A stretch of DNA of 64,000 nt from Halobellus clavatus (GCF_900107195.1 NZ_FNPB01000001.1:372001-436000); one strand, 5' to 3'; shown: positions 1 to 9,343, counted from the first letter of the stretch. Made by a program: numbers and translations. Notes: generated from the sequence alone by a model not told the origin.

Positions 1-374
1 TCGTAATCCGCCCCGTGCAGCACCGTCTGGCCGCCGTACCGCGCCGTGGCCTCGACCTTCGAGATCGGCGCGTGTTCGGGCATAACGATCTTCGAGTCCA
101 CGCCCGCCCGGGTGGCCGCGAGCGCGACGCCTTGAGCGTGGTTGCCCGCACTCGCCGTGACGACGCCCGCGTCGCGCTCCGCATCGGAGAGCGTTGCGAT
201 CCGGTTCGTCGCCCCGCGAAGTTTGAACGCGCCGGTCCGCTGGAACGTCTCGAGTTTCAGATGGACGTCCGCGTCGGTCATCTCCGAGAACGCATACGAG
301 TACTCCAGCGGCGTGTGACGGACGACGTCGGCGATCCGATCGCGCGCCGCCTCGACGTCGGCGAGAGAGAGCAT
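1..374 (-). CDS. ilvA: Threonine dehydratase (N-terminal part, runs off left edge)
   Basis: PLP-dependent deaminase of threonine (isoleucine biosynthesis), fold-type II. The visible 124 residues begin MLSLADVEAAR and contain the LETFQRTGAFKLRGA motif; its lysine is the PLP Schiff-base residue of the family. An SAGNHAQG phosphate-binding loop follows. The C-terminal half lies outside the window, so catabolic and biosynthetic forms (with or without an ACT domain) cannot be separated. A TATA-like AGTATTAGA on the minus strand about 30 bp before the ATG supports this start and a leaderless transcript. Confidence 0.88.
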   Translation of the reverse strand, partial: MLSLADVEAARDRIADVVRHTPLEYSYAFSEMTDADVHLKLETFQRTGAFKLRGATNRIATLSDAERDAGVVTASAGNHAQGVALAATRAGVDSKIVMPEHAPISKVEATARYGGQTVLHGADY

Positions 375-889
375 CTCACCTATCGATTCCCGCCACCGGA
401 TCTAATACTGTCGGATAGTCGTCGGCGGGAGCGGAGACGACCGCTCGATCGGGTCCCGTCGGCCCGTTCGCTGCGGCGATCGAAGCAACGGTTCAGGAAG
501 TGACGTCACTCAGGGATGGAAAGGGAAAGGGGGGGAATGCACGCGTGTGACGTGCACTTGGGTATGTGCCCGGCAGGTACATAAACATCCCCCACGCGAG
601 GTGAAAGTAAAATCGCTCGACAGCGCCGGGGGAGTCGACGCCGTCTGACGGTTGTCGGGCAGACGTCTGCCGTCTGTCAGCGCGAGCGCGATCGCTGTGG
701 GTCTCAGTTCGGTCGTTCGCCCACGATCGCGGTCCCGGCTGGCAGACCAAACGCGAGCGAGACGGCTACGGGTCTGTCCGTGCCGAGCGCATCGTCGTTA
801 CAGGGCGAAAAAGACCGAAAACACGCGAGACGCGCGATCGGACTACCACCGGGGGCGGACCGACCCGCCGAACGCGGAGATCCCGACGG
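375..889. other. Intergenic region, no convincing gene
   Basis: This 515-bp gap between ilvA and the 3' end of citrate synthase holds only short, low-complexity reading frames rich in Arg/Ser/Pro that look like shadows. It contains the ilvA promoter next to position 400 and a purine-rich stretch near 515-540. I see no RNA gene or repeat. Confidence 0.5.
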
Positions 890-2029
890 TTACCGCTGTT
901 CGAGCGGCGGGAACTCCAGATCTTTGGGGCCGACGTAGCGGGCCCGAGGCCGGATCAGGCGGTTGTCCTCGTACTGTTCGAGGACGTGCGCGATCCACCC
1001 CGCAGCGCGGGACATCGCGAAGATCGGAGTGTAGATGTCGACGGGAATGCCCATCTGGTAGTAGGTCGACGCGGAGTAGAAGTCGACGTTCGGGGCCAGG
1101 CCCTTCTCCTCGGCGATGTACTCCTCGATCGCGACCGAGTAGTCGTACCACTTCGTTTCCCCTGCGGTCTCTGCGAGGGCCTTCGACTTCTCGCCGAGGA
1201 TCTTCGCACGGGGGTCTTTGACGTTGTAGACGCGGTGACCGAAGCCGGGGACGCGTCGGCCCTCATCGAGGGCGGTCTCGACCCATGCCGTCGGGTCGAG
1301 GTCGCTCTCGTCGACCTCCTTCAGCATCCGCATCACGTTGGCGTTTGCACCGCCGTGGAGCGATCCCGCGAGTGTCCCGATCGCGGCGGTGACGGCGCTG
1401 TGGAGGTCCGAGAGGGTCGAGGCGGTCACCATCGCTGAGAACGTCGAGGCGTTGAGCCCGTGGTCGGCGTGGAGGACGAGTGCCATATCGAACGTTTCCG
1501 CCAGGACGTCGTCGGGTTCCTCGTCGTTCAGCATATAGAGGAAGTTGGCGGCGTGACTCAGATCCTCTCGGGGTTCGACCGGCTCTTTGCCCTGACGGAG
1601 GCGCTCGAACGCCGCGAGCGCCGTCGGCATCTTGGCAGTGATCCGGCAGGCCATCCGGAGGTTCGACTCGAGGTCGTCGACGTCCTCGTGGTCGGCGTCC
1701 TCGTCGTACGCCGACAGCGAGGAGACGATGGTCCGGAGGGCTGCCATCGGCACCTCGTCGGCGTCGGCGAGCTTCCGGACCTGAGCGAGGACCTCGTCGT
1801 CGATGTCCCGGCGCTCGGCCATCCAGGATTCGAAGTCCGCAAGCTCCGCAGCGTCGGGGAGCTCGTCGTGCCACAGGAGGTAGACGACTTCCTCGTAAGA
1901 CGCCTCGCGGGCCAGGTCCTCGATCGGGTAGCCGCGGTAGACCAGTTTCCCGGCGTCGCCGTCGATGTGGCTCAGCTCCGACTCGGCGACGAGGACGCCT
2001 TCCAACCCGCGTTTCAGGTCGTCTGACAT
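890..2029 (-). CDS. gltA: Citrate synthase
   Basis: Condenses oxaloacetate and acetyl-CoA to citrate, the entry step of the TCA cycle (called citZ in several haloarchaea). The 379-residue protein shows the three catalytic regions of the family: LHADHGLNAS (first His), GFGHRVY (second His) and a DFYSA segment carrying the catalytic Asp. Length matches the short archaeal/Gram-positive type rather than the longer E. coli type. The start MSDDLKRGL is preferred over an in-frame start 21 bp upstream, because a T-rich TATA-like box (around 2052-2060, read on the minus strand) lies about 27 bp before it. It stands alone, with no TCA-cycle neighbours. Confidence 0.95.
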   Translation of the reverse strand: MSDDLKRGLEGVLVAESELSHIDGDAGKLVYRGYPIEDLAREASYEEVVYLLWHDELPDAAELADFESWMAERRDIDDEVLAQVRKLADADEVPMAALRTIVSSLSAYDEDADHEDVDDLESNLRMACRITAKMPTALAAFERLRQGKEPVEPREDLSHAANFLYMLNDEEPDDVLAETFDMALVLHADHGLNASTFSAMVTASTLSDLHSAVTAAIGTLAGSLHGGANANVMRMLKEVDESDLDPTAWVETALDEGRRVPGFGHRVYNVKDPRAKILGEKSKALAETAGETKWYDYSVAIEEYIAEEKGLAPNVDFYSASTYYQMGIPVDIYTPIFAMSRAAGWIAHVLEQYEDNRLIRPRARYVGPKDLEFPPLEQR

Positions 2030-2143
2030 ACCTACCCGATTCCCGTCCACGTGAAAAAAGCGTTACCGTTTACGGGTGTTGGATGTCACCCGGCCAGACG
2101 GTGACCACCAAGCGTTTTTGTCACCCGCCGCGAACGGCGAGGT

Positions 2144-3376
2144 ATGGACCCACAGGACGTCGAGTACGAACCGGTCAGCGTCAAGGAGGTGCTCGCGGAG
2201 ATGAAAGACACCGCCGAGCTCCTCATCGACCTCTCGTACTCGGCCGTCCTCAACGGCAGCGACGACATCGCCCGAGAGGTGCTCGAACTCGAGGGGCGAA
2301 TGGACATCCTCCAGCTCCAGGGCCGGATGAGCCTCCTGATGGCGTCCCGCAGTCCCGAGGACGCCGAACAGCTCGCGCCGGTGCTCGGCGTGATGGGTGC
2401 GGCCGAGAAGATCTCCAACGCTGCGGGCGACATTGCGAAGATCGTGATCGAGGACATCGGGATGCCCGACGCGATCCGGACCGCGCTCCCGGAGGCCGTA
2501 GAGGCACTGGTCCGCGCGACGGTCGACGAGGGATCTGCGTACGCCAATCGGACGCTGCTGGACATCAACATGGAAACCGAGACCGGGGTCCGCGTGATCG
2601 CCATCCGCCGTGAGTCTGCGACCGGGAAGCGTCGCTGGCTGACGAACCCGGGTCCGGACAACGAACTCCAGGCGGGCGACTCGCTGCTCCTCCGCGGCCC
2701 CCGAGACGGGGTTGCGACGGTCTACGAGGCGGCGACCGGCGACGCGTACGAGCCGACGGTGGCCGTCGATCCGCCGATCGAGGACCTAGAGCGCGCCGTC
2801 GACTCCATCACGCTGATGAAGGATATGAGCGAACTCGCCGTCGACCTCGCCTACGGCGCCGTCCTGTTCGACAGCGAGGGCGTCGCCGAGGAGGTGAAAC
2901 AACTCGAAGCCGAGGTCGACGCGCTGAAGTCGCGCTTCGAGGCGTGGACGCTCCGCGCCGCGAGTCGCGTCGAGGATCCCGTGCAGCTCCGCGGGCTCGT
3001 CCACCTCGCGTCGGCGACGGAGGTCATCTCCGATGCGGCCTTGGAGATCAGCGAGGGCGTCTATCGCGGAATCGACGCTCACCCCGTCGTCGCCGCCGCC
3101 GTCGAGGAGTCCGACGAGGTGATCGTCCGGCTCTCGGTCGCAGCAAACGCACCGCTGGCGGGCACGACGCTGGGTGAGGAGATGGTCAAGACACAGACCG
3201 GGATGCGGGTGATCGCGGTCCGTCGCGGGCGCGACGAAGACGGCGACGAGTGGGTCGTCCAGCCCGGCCCGGAGACGGAACTCCGCGGCGGCGACGTCAT
3301 CATCGCGAAGGGGACGCGGGCCGGGTCCGAGCGGCTCAGCGAACTCGTCGGCGACACGCGGGAGTTCGAGGCGTAA
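2144..3376 (+). CDS. Duplicated PhoU/TrkA-C (RCK_C) domain protein
   Basis: A 410-residue cytoplasmic protein made of two repeats of the same module: a PhoU-like helical segment (about 10-125 and 220-325) followed by a TrkA-C/RCK_C ligand-binding domain (about 130-205 and 330-405). The two RCK_C domains share the signatures TGVRVIAIRR and TGMRVIAVRR, each followed by a PGP(D/E) segment. RCK_C domains gate K+ channels or transporters by binding small ligands, so this is probably a regulator of ion transport, but no transporter is adjacent. A T-rich box about 28 bp upstream of the ATG supports the start. Convergent with the next gene, with 1 bp between them. Confidence 0.85.
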   Translation: MDPQDVEYEPVSVKEVLAEMKDTAELLIDLSYSAVLNGSDDIAREVLELEGRMDILQLQGRMSLLMASRSPEDAEQLAPVLGVMGAAEKISNAAGDIAKIVIEDIGMPDAIRTALPEAVEALVRATVDEGSAYANRTLLDINMETETGVRVIAIRRESATGKRRWLTNPGPDNELQAGDSLLLRGPRDGVATVYEAATGDAYEPTVAVDPPIEDLERAVDSITLMKDMSELAVDLAYGAVLFDSEGVAEEVKQLEAEVDALKSRFEAWTLRAASRVEDPVQLRGLVHLASATEVISDAALEISEGVYRGIDAHPVVAAAVEESDEVIVRLSVAANAPLAGTTLGEEMVKTQTGMRVIAVRRGRDEDGDEWVVQPGPETELRGGDVIIAKGTRAGSERLSELVGDTREFEA

Positions 3377-3377
3377 C

Positions 3378-3713
3378 TCACAGTTCGCGTGCTCGCCTGA
3401 CCGTCTCGACGACCGTCAGAATCGACGTGACCAACAGCGCCGTCGACGTCGCGAGCACGAACGCCAGGACGAGGAACCACGCCTCTGGACCCAAGACCGG
3501 ATACTCGCGCGTTCCCGCGAACGGCCCCAGGAGTTCGAGGACCCGCGCGAGATACGCCACGGCCGCGAGGGCGACCCCGACGCCGATGCCGATTGCGGCG
3601 TTTCGCGGCACTCGCAACGCCTGCACCAGCCCCGATTGCGGCGGCCGGTCCGGTACCTCGTCGCTCACAGGGGGAGATAGCCACTCTGTGGGCAAAGCGT
3701 CGTCGGTTTCCAC
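3378..3713 (-). CDS. Small haloarchaeal membrane protein, unknown function
   Basis: A 111-residue protein with a Pro/Asp-rich N-terminal tail (about 1-35) and two hydrophobic segments (about 38-60 and 75-98), ending in a short basic-acidic tail (VRRAREL). I do not recognise a functional family. Hydrophobicity pattern and codon use look genuine. It ends 1 bp from the stop of the PhoU/TrkA-C gene, so a small membrane partner is possible but unproven. Confidence 0.65.
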   Translation of the reverse strand: METDDALPTEWLSPPVSDEVPDRPPQSGLVQALRVPRNAAIGIGVGVALAAVAYLARVLELLGPFAGTREYPVLGPEAWFLVLAFVLATSTALLVTSILTVVETVRRAREL

Positions 3714-3916
3714 GCCGACGCTATGGCCCGTACGGGGCGAACAGTCGGCACAGAGCCCGCACAGCCGAATCCCACGCCGACGTGCCGAACGACCGCGACC
3801 CGGCGTGGGGCGTCACACAGCGCACGGGAGTGCTGGCCGCGCGATCCGATAAAAACGCTCGTCCGTGGAGCGGCCATACCGAACCCCTAAAGTCCGGTGC
3901 CTCCGACTGTCGGGTA

Positions 3917-4873
3917 ATGACGACACTCGGTACGGCGAGTGCAGGCCCGGGCGAGATGGACACGGGCCGGCTCGAGGTAGGCGAGACCCGCGACGGGACG
4001 ACCGTGGGCCTCCCCTGTGCAGTCATCGAAGGGGCATCTGACGGCGAAACCCTCTATCTGCAGGCGGCGTCAGACGGCGACGAACTGAACGGCGTCGGCG
4101 TCGTCAGTCGGGTCGTTCCCCGGCTCGACCCCGCGGAGCTCTCCGGGACAGTCCTCGTCGTCGGCATCGTCAACTACCACGCCTTCCAGGTCGCAGAGCA
4201 CCGCAATCCGATCGACGACACGAAGATGAACCGCGCGTACCCCGGCGACGACGGCGGGACCTCTTCGGAACGGATTGCCGCTACCACGTTCGACGCCGCC
4301 ACCCGCGCGGATCTGATCTTGGACCTCCACCAGGGGTCGACCTCCCAGATGATCGACGAGGTGCGCGTCCGCTGCGGTCGCCGACACCGACTGCACGACG
4401 AGTGTCTCGAACTGGCCAAGACATTTGGCTGCGGGTACGTCCTCGACCAGAAGGGGCCCGAGGGGCAACTCGCCCGCGCCGGCCCCGACGAGGGCATCCC
4501 GACGATCGACCCCGAACTCGGCGGCTGTGTCGGCTGGGACGACGACAGCATCGAGGCCGGCGTGACGGGCGTGTTCAACGTCCTCCGCGGTTACGGCTTT
4601 CTGCCCGGATCCCCCGGTCAGGAACCACAGACCCGCGCGAAGGGCTTCGATCAGTACGGCTCACCCGCGGGTGGCCTCGTCCGGTTCGAGGCCGACCTCG
4701 GCGACCGGGTGAGCGCCGGCGACCGCCTCTTCGAGGTGACGACGCCCTTCGGCGAACGCAAGGCTCGCGTCACCGCGAACAACGACGGCGTCTTCTGGCG
4801 CACTCGCCGACTCCCGCAGGTCGCGACCGGCGAGTACGTCTGTTCGGTCGGCACCAACGTCGACGCATACTGA
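3917..4873 (+). CDS. Succinylglutamate desuccinylase/aspartoacylase-family deacylase
   Basis: Zinc carboxypeptidase-fold deacylase (AstE/AspA family), 318 residues. Family features seen: MNRAYPGD, DLHQGST (the His of this motif is a zinc ligand in the family) and a late Glu/Pro-rich DPELGGC segment. The first metal motif, normally HGDE, reads SDGDELNG here, so the usual His is replaced by Asp while the Glu is kept. Substrate is unknown. Its stop is 1 bp from the start of the next gene, so the two are translationally coupled. CCTAAAG about 27 bp upstream supports the ATG chosen over longer in-frame starts. Confidence 0.82.
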   Translation: MTTLGTASAGPGEMDTGRLEVGETRDGTTVGLPCAVIEGASDGETLYLQAASDGDELNGVGVVSRVVPRLDPAELSGTVLVVGIVNYHAFQVAEHRNPIDDTKMNRAYPGDDGGTSSERIAATTFDAATRADLILDLHQGSTSQMIDEVRVRCGRRHRLHDECLELAKTFGCGYVLDQKGPEGQLARAGPDEGIPTIDPELGGCVGWDDDSIEAGVTGVFNVLRGYGFLPGSPGQEPQTRAKGFDQYGSPAGGLVRFEADLGDRVSAGDRLFEVTTPFGERKARVTANNDGVFWRTRRLPQVATGEYVCSVGTNVDAY

Positions 4874-4874
4874 G

Positions 4875-6017
4875 ATGACCGCAGACCCCACGTCGCTGCC
4901 GCCGTCGCTCGCGCTCGCCTGCAGTGCGTGCGATCGCACCTACGAGCAGTGGACGTGGCGCTGTGACTGCGGTGCGCCGCTGGATTTCGCGGCCGGGCCG
5001 ACCGAGCGGCCCGAGGAGTCGCTCCCGGCGGAGCCGCCGACTTCGTGGGGGGACGCCCGTGGCGGCCTGTGGGCGTTCGAACGGCTCCTCCCCGTCGACC
5101 GCCGCGTCTCGCTCGGTGAGGGCCGCACGCCGCTCGTCGACGCCGACGACTGGGACGCCGAGTTCAAACTCGAGTACGTCTTTCCGACGGGGTCGTTCAA
5201 GGACCGCGGCGCGACGGTGACGCTCTCGGTCGCCGACGCGCTCGGCGTCGACCGGGTCGTCGAGGACTCCTCGGGGAACGCGGGCGCGGCCATCGCCACC
5301 TACGCCGCCCGCGGCGGCATCGACGCCGAGATCTATGTTCCGGCCTCGGTCAAGCCAGCCAAACGGGACGCCATCGAGCGCGTCGGGGCGACGCCGGTGC
5401 CGGTCGAGGGGAGTCGTGAGGCCGTCACGGACGCCTGTCTCGAGGCCGTCGAAACAGCATCGGAAGATGGGGCGGCCGACACGTGGTACGCCTCCCACGC
5501 CTGGAACCCGGCGTTCTTCGCCGGGACGGCGACGTTCGCCTACGAGGTGTGCGCCCAGCGCGAGTGGGTCGCTCCCGACGCCGTCGTGACCCCACTGGGC
5601 CACGGCACGCTCTTTCTGGGGGCGTACCGCGGCTTCCGGGCGCTCGCGGACGCGGGGTGGATCGACGACGTCCCGCGGATGCTGGGTGCACAGGCCGCCG
5701 GATATGCGCCCGTCGCCGACGCTCTCCACGGCGAGTCAGACGCTCACAACGACGTCGCCGACGGGATCCAGATCCGGGACCCGGTCCGCGAGACACAGAT
5801 CCACGACGCCATCGACGACACCGACGGCGACGCTATCGCGATGTCGGCGGCGGCCGTCGAGCGCGAACTCGACGCGCTCCGGTCGCGGGGGTTCGACACC
5901 GAGCCGACCTGCGCGGTCGCGCCCGCCGCACTCGGCCGGTATCGCGAGCGTGGTGTCGTCGCGCCCGATGACGACGTCGTCGTCCCGCTCACCGGGAGCG
6001 GGCTGAAAATTCAGTGA
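4875..6017 (+). CDS. thrC: Threonine-synthase-like PLP enzyme with N-terminal zinc ribbon
   Basis: A 380-residue fold-type II PLP enzyme resembling archaeal threonine synthase, which turns O-phosphohomoserine into threonine. A CSAC...CDC zinc-ribbon-like start (about 15-35) is followed by GEGRTPLV, PTGSFKDRGA with the PLP lysine, the SSGNAGAA phosphate-binding loop, and a terminal LTGSGLK motif, all typical of ThrC. Haloarchaea often carry several ThrC paralogs, and the coupling to a deacylase gene leaves room for a different substrate. Confidence 0.82.
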   Translation: MTADPTSLPPSLALACSACDRTYEQWTWRCDCGAPLDFAAGPTERPEESLPAEPPTSWGDARGGLWAFERLLPVDRRVSLGEGRTPLVDADDWDAEFKLEYVFPTGSFKDRGATVTLSVADALGVDRVVEDSSGNAGAAIATYAARGGIDAEIYVPASVKPAKRDAIERVGATPVPVEGSREAVTDACLEAVETASEDGAADTWYASHAWNPAFFAGTATFAYEVCAQREWVAPDAVVTPLGHGTLFLGAYRGFRALADAGWIDDVPRMLGAQAAGYAPVADALHGESDAHNDVADGIQIRDPVRETQIHDAIDDTDGDAIAMSAAAVERELDALRSRGFDTEPTCAVAPAALGRYRERGVVAPDDDVVVPLTGSGLKIQ

Positions 6018-6024
6018 CGGAGGG

Positions 6025-6828
6025 CTACCGCCGTCGCAACTGCTCGTCCCAGTCGATCCACTCCTGTTCCCAGCCGGTTTTCGCGAAGTAACCCGGTTCT
6101 TCCTGCCGTTCGGTGTCCTCTCTGACCGTCCGGTTCCGCGCCGGCCGGCCGCGCTGCTCGCCGTCGACGAGCAGCGGCTTGAACGCCACCGGTCCGTGCC
6201 GATCGATCACGTCGCCGTCGTCGTCGACGGCCGTGAGCGTCTGCTCGGGGCCGCCGAGGGGGAGCACCAGACGGCCGCCGGGGGACAGTTGCTCGATCAG
6301 CGCGCGGGGGGGACTGATCGCTGCGGCCTCGACGAGGATTCGGTCGAACGGTGCGTATTCGGGGAGTCCACTCGCGCCGTCGCGGGCATCGACGAGAACG
6401 CCTCCGTAGCCCGCCGAATCGAGGTTCGATCGCGCCGCGTAGACGAGTCGTCGGTCGATGTCGACGGCGTGCACGTGCCGTTCGCCGAGGAGTTCCGCGA
6501 GCAGCGCGGCGGTGTAGCCGACGCCCGCGCCGACGACGAGGATGTCGCCGGTATCGTCGGCGGTCGTGGCATCGTCCCGTGGGTCGCCGTCGCGGTCCGT
6601 CGGCCCGCCGTCCGGGGAGTCGACGTCGAGGGCCGTCAGGAGGCGAGCGACCGTCTCGGGCGCGAGGACCGTCGTTCCCGCGGCCTCCTCGGCGCGGTTG
6701 CTGTACGGGGCATCGTCGACAAACTCCTGGCGGGGTACCGACCGCATCGCGAGCGCGACCGCTTCGTCGATCGACAGCTGTTCCTCGAGGCTGTCGACCA
6801 TCTCGCCGCGCAGATCCCCAGGGTCCAT
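6025..6828 (-). CDS. Divergent Pcm-like methyltransferase paralog
   Basis: A 267-residue protein homologous to protein-L-isoaspartate methyltransferase. It keeps the N-terminal SVPRQEFV region and a SAM-binding VVGAGVGYTAALLAE loop. The Pcm substrate motif (QTxSxP) is replaced by TTVLAPETVA, an acidic Asp-rich insert sits at about residues 78-100, and a Trp-rich C-terminal tail (GWEQEWIDWDEQLRRR) is added. It lies 51 bp downstream of the canonical pcm on the same strand. I infer a duplicated copy with changed substrate specificity. The start MDPGDLRGEM is preferred; a TATA-like TTGATTA lies about 27 bp upstream. Confidence 0.8.
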   Translation of the reverse strand: MDPGDLRGEMVDSLEEQLSIDEAVALAMRSVPRQEFVDDAPYSNRAEEAAGTTVLAPETVARLLTALDVDSPDGGPTDRDGDPRDDATTADDTGDILVVGAGVGYTAALLAELLGERHVHAVDIDRRLVYAARSNLDSAGYGGVLVDARDGASGLPEYAPFDRILVEAAAISPPRALIEQLSPGGRLVLPLGGPEQTLTAVDDDGDVIDRHGPVAFKPLLVDGEQRGRPARNRTVREDTERQEEPGYFAKTGWEQEWIDWDEQLRRR

Positions 6829-6879
6829 ACTACGCTCTCGGACGTGGGGCGTAATCAACTGCACGCTCTGTGGGGCGGC

Positions 6880-7518
6880 TCACCCGCGGATCCGGACGAA
6901 CCGCACGCCCCCGTGCTCCGAGCGCTCGACCGTCTCCGCGTCGTGCTTCTCCAGCCGGACCAGTTCCTGGTGGGTCTCGCCGACGGGAGCGACGATCCGC
7001 CCCCCGACGGCGACCTGGTTCAGGACGGCATCCGGGACAGAGGGCACGGCGCACGTCAGGTACGCGCCGTCGAAGGGCGCGTGCGCGTCCCAGCCCTCCC
7101 GCCCGTCGCCGACGCGGACGGAGACGCGGTCGCCGTACCCGAGCCGAGCCAGTCGCGCTTGCGCCTCGGCCGCGAGGTCGTCGTCGTACTCGACGGAGTA
7201 GACGTGCCCCTCGGGGACAGTCTCGGCTGTCACGGCCGCGTGGTAGCCGCACCCGGTCCCGACCTCCAGCACGCGGTCGTCGAGCGCGGGGTCGAGGAGT
7301 TCGGTCATCATACCGACCATATGCGGTGCGCTCACGGTCTGGTCGCTGCCGATCGACAGCGGTCGGTCGGCGTACGCGTTCGAGCGCTGGCCCTCGGGAA
7401 CGAACTCGTGGCGTGGGACGGATCGGAGGGCCTCGGCCACCCGATCGTCGTCGACGTACCCGCGGCGGCGGAGGCGTTCGACCATCGCCTCGCGGGCTTC
7501 GATGTGGGTAGTGTTCAC
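6880..7518 (-). CDS. pcm: Protein-L-isoaspartate O-methyltransferase
   Basis: Methylates isoaspartyl residues in aged proteins to start their repair. This 212-residue protein has the full family signature: SVPRHEFVP, SDQTVSAPHMV (substrate-binding QTxSxP loop) and the SAM motif VLEVGTGCGYHAAV. The reading frame opens at a GTG (VNTTHIEARE); the overlapping ATG is followed at once by TGA and is in another frame. MVERLRRRG, 11 codons further in, is an alternative start. Confidence 0.92.
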   Translation of the reverse strand: MNTTHIEAREAMVERLRRRGYVDDDRVAEALRSVPRHEFVPEGQRSNAYADRPLSIGSDQTVSAPHMVGMMTELLDPALDDRVLEVGTGCGYHAAVTAETVPEGHVYSVEYDDDLAAEAQARLARLGYGDRVSVRVGDGREGWDAHAPFDGAYLTCAVPSVPDAVLNQVAVGGRIVAPVGETHQELVRLEKHDAETVERSEHGGVRFVRIRG

Positions 7519-7600
7519 ATACGTCTCTTCACACTCCGAGGAATCGAATCTTTCCCCGCCGACAGCGGACGTCGATCCGAGAATCAGTGCTCGCGCGTCC

Positions 7601-8260
7601 TCACCACGCCGACCAGGCAGAGGTCGTCTGGTCGGTGCCGTAGAGCCGCTTGACGTCTTTCGCGTAGACCATATCGCCCTCGTGGTCGAGTTTGCCGTGC
7701 CGGTACTCCGGGGCGTCCTCGCGCACCTGGATCGCTTTGATCTCGAACTCCTCGTCGCCGAAGGCGGCGACGTCGCCGACGACGAACTCGTGGTCGCCGG
7801 GGAGTTTGAGGTCGAAGCTCCGGGTCGCTTCGCGGTCACCCGTCCCTTCCTTGGGGTTGACGGTCACTTTCACCGTCACGTTGTCCACCGCGCGGGTCCA
7901 GATGGTGTCGATGTCCTCGACTCGGGCTTCCTCGGTGCGCTGTTCGGGACCGATCTCGATCCCCGTAACCCTGACCAGCATGATGGCCGCCTCGCTGTCG
8001 ACGATGAACTCGTCGCCGGTGGCGATCGTCTCTGTCGGCGGCGCGTCGACGGTAGTCGCGAACGACTCGTCGTCCTGAGAGACGACGACGTCGCGTTCGA
8101 TCTCCGTCTCGGATTCGACCTGGACCTTGTGAACGTGGCTACACTCCGTACAGCGGACGGTGCGGTGACCGCCGCCGTCTTTCAGTACCTCGTGGACCGT
8201 CGATTCAGCGGGCGAACAGGAGGGACATTCGGCCGCGACGCGGTCCTGTGGCGTGCTCAT
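7601..8260 (-). CDS. HVO_0476-type zinc-finger protein
   Basis: A 219-residue soluble protein. Its N-terminus carries CPSCSPAESTVHEVL and, about 20 residues later, CTECSHVHKV, which together make a zinc-ribbon-like fold. The rest is beta-rich and acidic with no catalytic motif I can name. I recall this as a conserved haloarchaeal family named after a Haloferax member, found near pcm and the gap/pgk genes, matching this context. Function unknown; nucleic-acid binding is a guess from the ribbon. Confidence 0.8.
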   Translation of the reverse strand: MSTPQDRVAAECPSCSPAESTVHEVLKDGGGHRTVRCTECSHVHKVQVESETEIERDVVVSQDDESFATTVDAPPTETIATGDEFIVDSEAAIMLVRVTGIEIGPEQRTEEARVEDIDTIWTRAVDNVTVKVTVNPKEGTGDREATRSFDLKLPGDHEFVVGDVAAFGDEEFEIKAIQVREDAPEYRHGKLDHEGDMVYAKDVKRLYGTDQTTSAWSAW

Positions 8261-8401
8261 ACGGCGTCGTAGCCCGTCGGGCCGTAAAAGTCCGCCCTTC
8301 CGGCCGTCGCGTGCGGGACGCTGGCTCACGTCGCGGCGCGGATCGATCGCCGAGGGGGCCCCAACGGAAGGTTCCTATGTGCTGTCGGCGTACAGTTACC
8401 G

Positions 8402-9343
8402 ATGGCATCATCGTGGACTGTCGATCGAATGCCGGACTGTACGGACACAACTGTTCTCGTTACGGGGGCCAACAGCGGTCTGGGGTTCGAGGCGACGAAC
8501 GCCTTCGCAGCCAACGGGGCGACGGTGATTATGGCCTGCCGGAGCACCGATCGGGGGCAACAGGCGGCCGCGGAAATCCGTGACAGCGTCGGCGACACCG
8601 GAGCCACCCTGAACGTTCGGCAGTGTGACCTCGCGTCGCTCGACTCGATCGAGTCCTTCGCGAGCGGGGTCGAACAGGACTACGACACCGTCGACGTGCT
8701 CTGTAACAACGCCGGTGTGATGGCGATCCCCCGACAGGAGACAGAAGACGGGTTCGAGAAACAACTCGGGGTGAACCACCTCGGTCACTTCGCGCTCACC
8801 GGTCACGTGCTGGATCTGCTCCTCGCGAGCAATGGAGAGAGCCGAATCGTCACGCACTCCAGTGGCGCACACGAGTCCGGCGAGATCGACTTCGACGACC
8901 TGCACCACGAGCAGTCCTACGGGAAGTGGGAGGCCTACGGTCAGAGTAAACTGGCAAACCTCCTGTTCGCCTACGAACTGCAGCGTCGGCTGACGAAAGC
9001 CGAGGTCACCGACACGATCAGCGTCGCCTGCCACCCGGGGTACGCCGCGACGAATCTCCAGTACCGCGGGCCGAAGCAAGCGGGGTCGAAACTGCGGCTG
9101 GGACTGATGAAAGCCGCCAACGCGGTCGTGGGCCAGTCGGCGCAGAAGGGCGCGTTACCGCTGCTGTACGCGTCAGTCGCGCCCGACGTGGAGGGCGGGG
9201 ACTACTACGGTCCGGGCGGGTTGCTGAATATGCGTGGCGCACCCGAGAGGCAATCGTCCAGTGAGGCGTCCTACGACGAAGACGACGCGGCGCGCCTCTG
9301 GGCGAAGAGCGAGGAGTTGACCGGAGTCTCATACGAGTGGTGA
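8402..9343 (+). CDS. Short-chain dehydrogenase (retinol-dehydrogenase-like)
   Basis: An NAD(P)-dependent SDR oxidoreductase of 313 residues. Visible motifs: TGANSGLG (cofactor binding, about 21-28), NNAGVM, catalytic Ser in HSSGAHESG and the YGQSK catalytic Tyr/Lys pair. The N-terminal WTVDRMPD preceding the Rossmann start is common in this retinol-dehydrogenase-like subgroup, which favours this ATG over one nine codons later. Substrate unknown; monocistronic. Confidence 0.9.
   Translation: MASSWTVDRMPDCTDTTVLVTGANSGLGFEATNAFAANGATVIMACRSTDRGQQAAAEIRDSVGDTGATLNVRQCDLASLDSIESFASGVEQDYDTVDVLCNNAGVMAIPRQETEDGFEKQLGVNHLGHFALTGHVLDLLLASNGESRIVTHSSGAHESGEIDFDDLHHEQSYGKWEAYGQSKLANLLFAYELQRRLTKAEVTDTISVACHPGYAATNLQYRGPKQAGSKLRLGLMKAANAVVGQSAQKGALPLLYASVAPDVEGGDYYGPGGLLNMRGAPERQSSSEASYDEDDAARLWAKSEELTGVSYEW

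Noticed and set aside
493-750. 85-residue minus-strand frame in the ilvA-gltA spacer
   Set aside because: Composition is Arg/Ser/Pro-rich with no recognisable motif and no promoter; it looks like an antisense shadow in GC-rich DNA.
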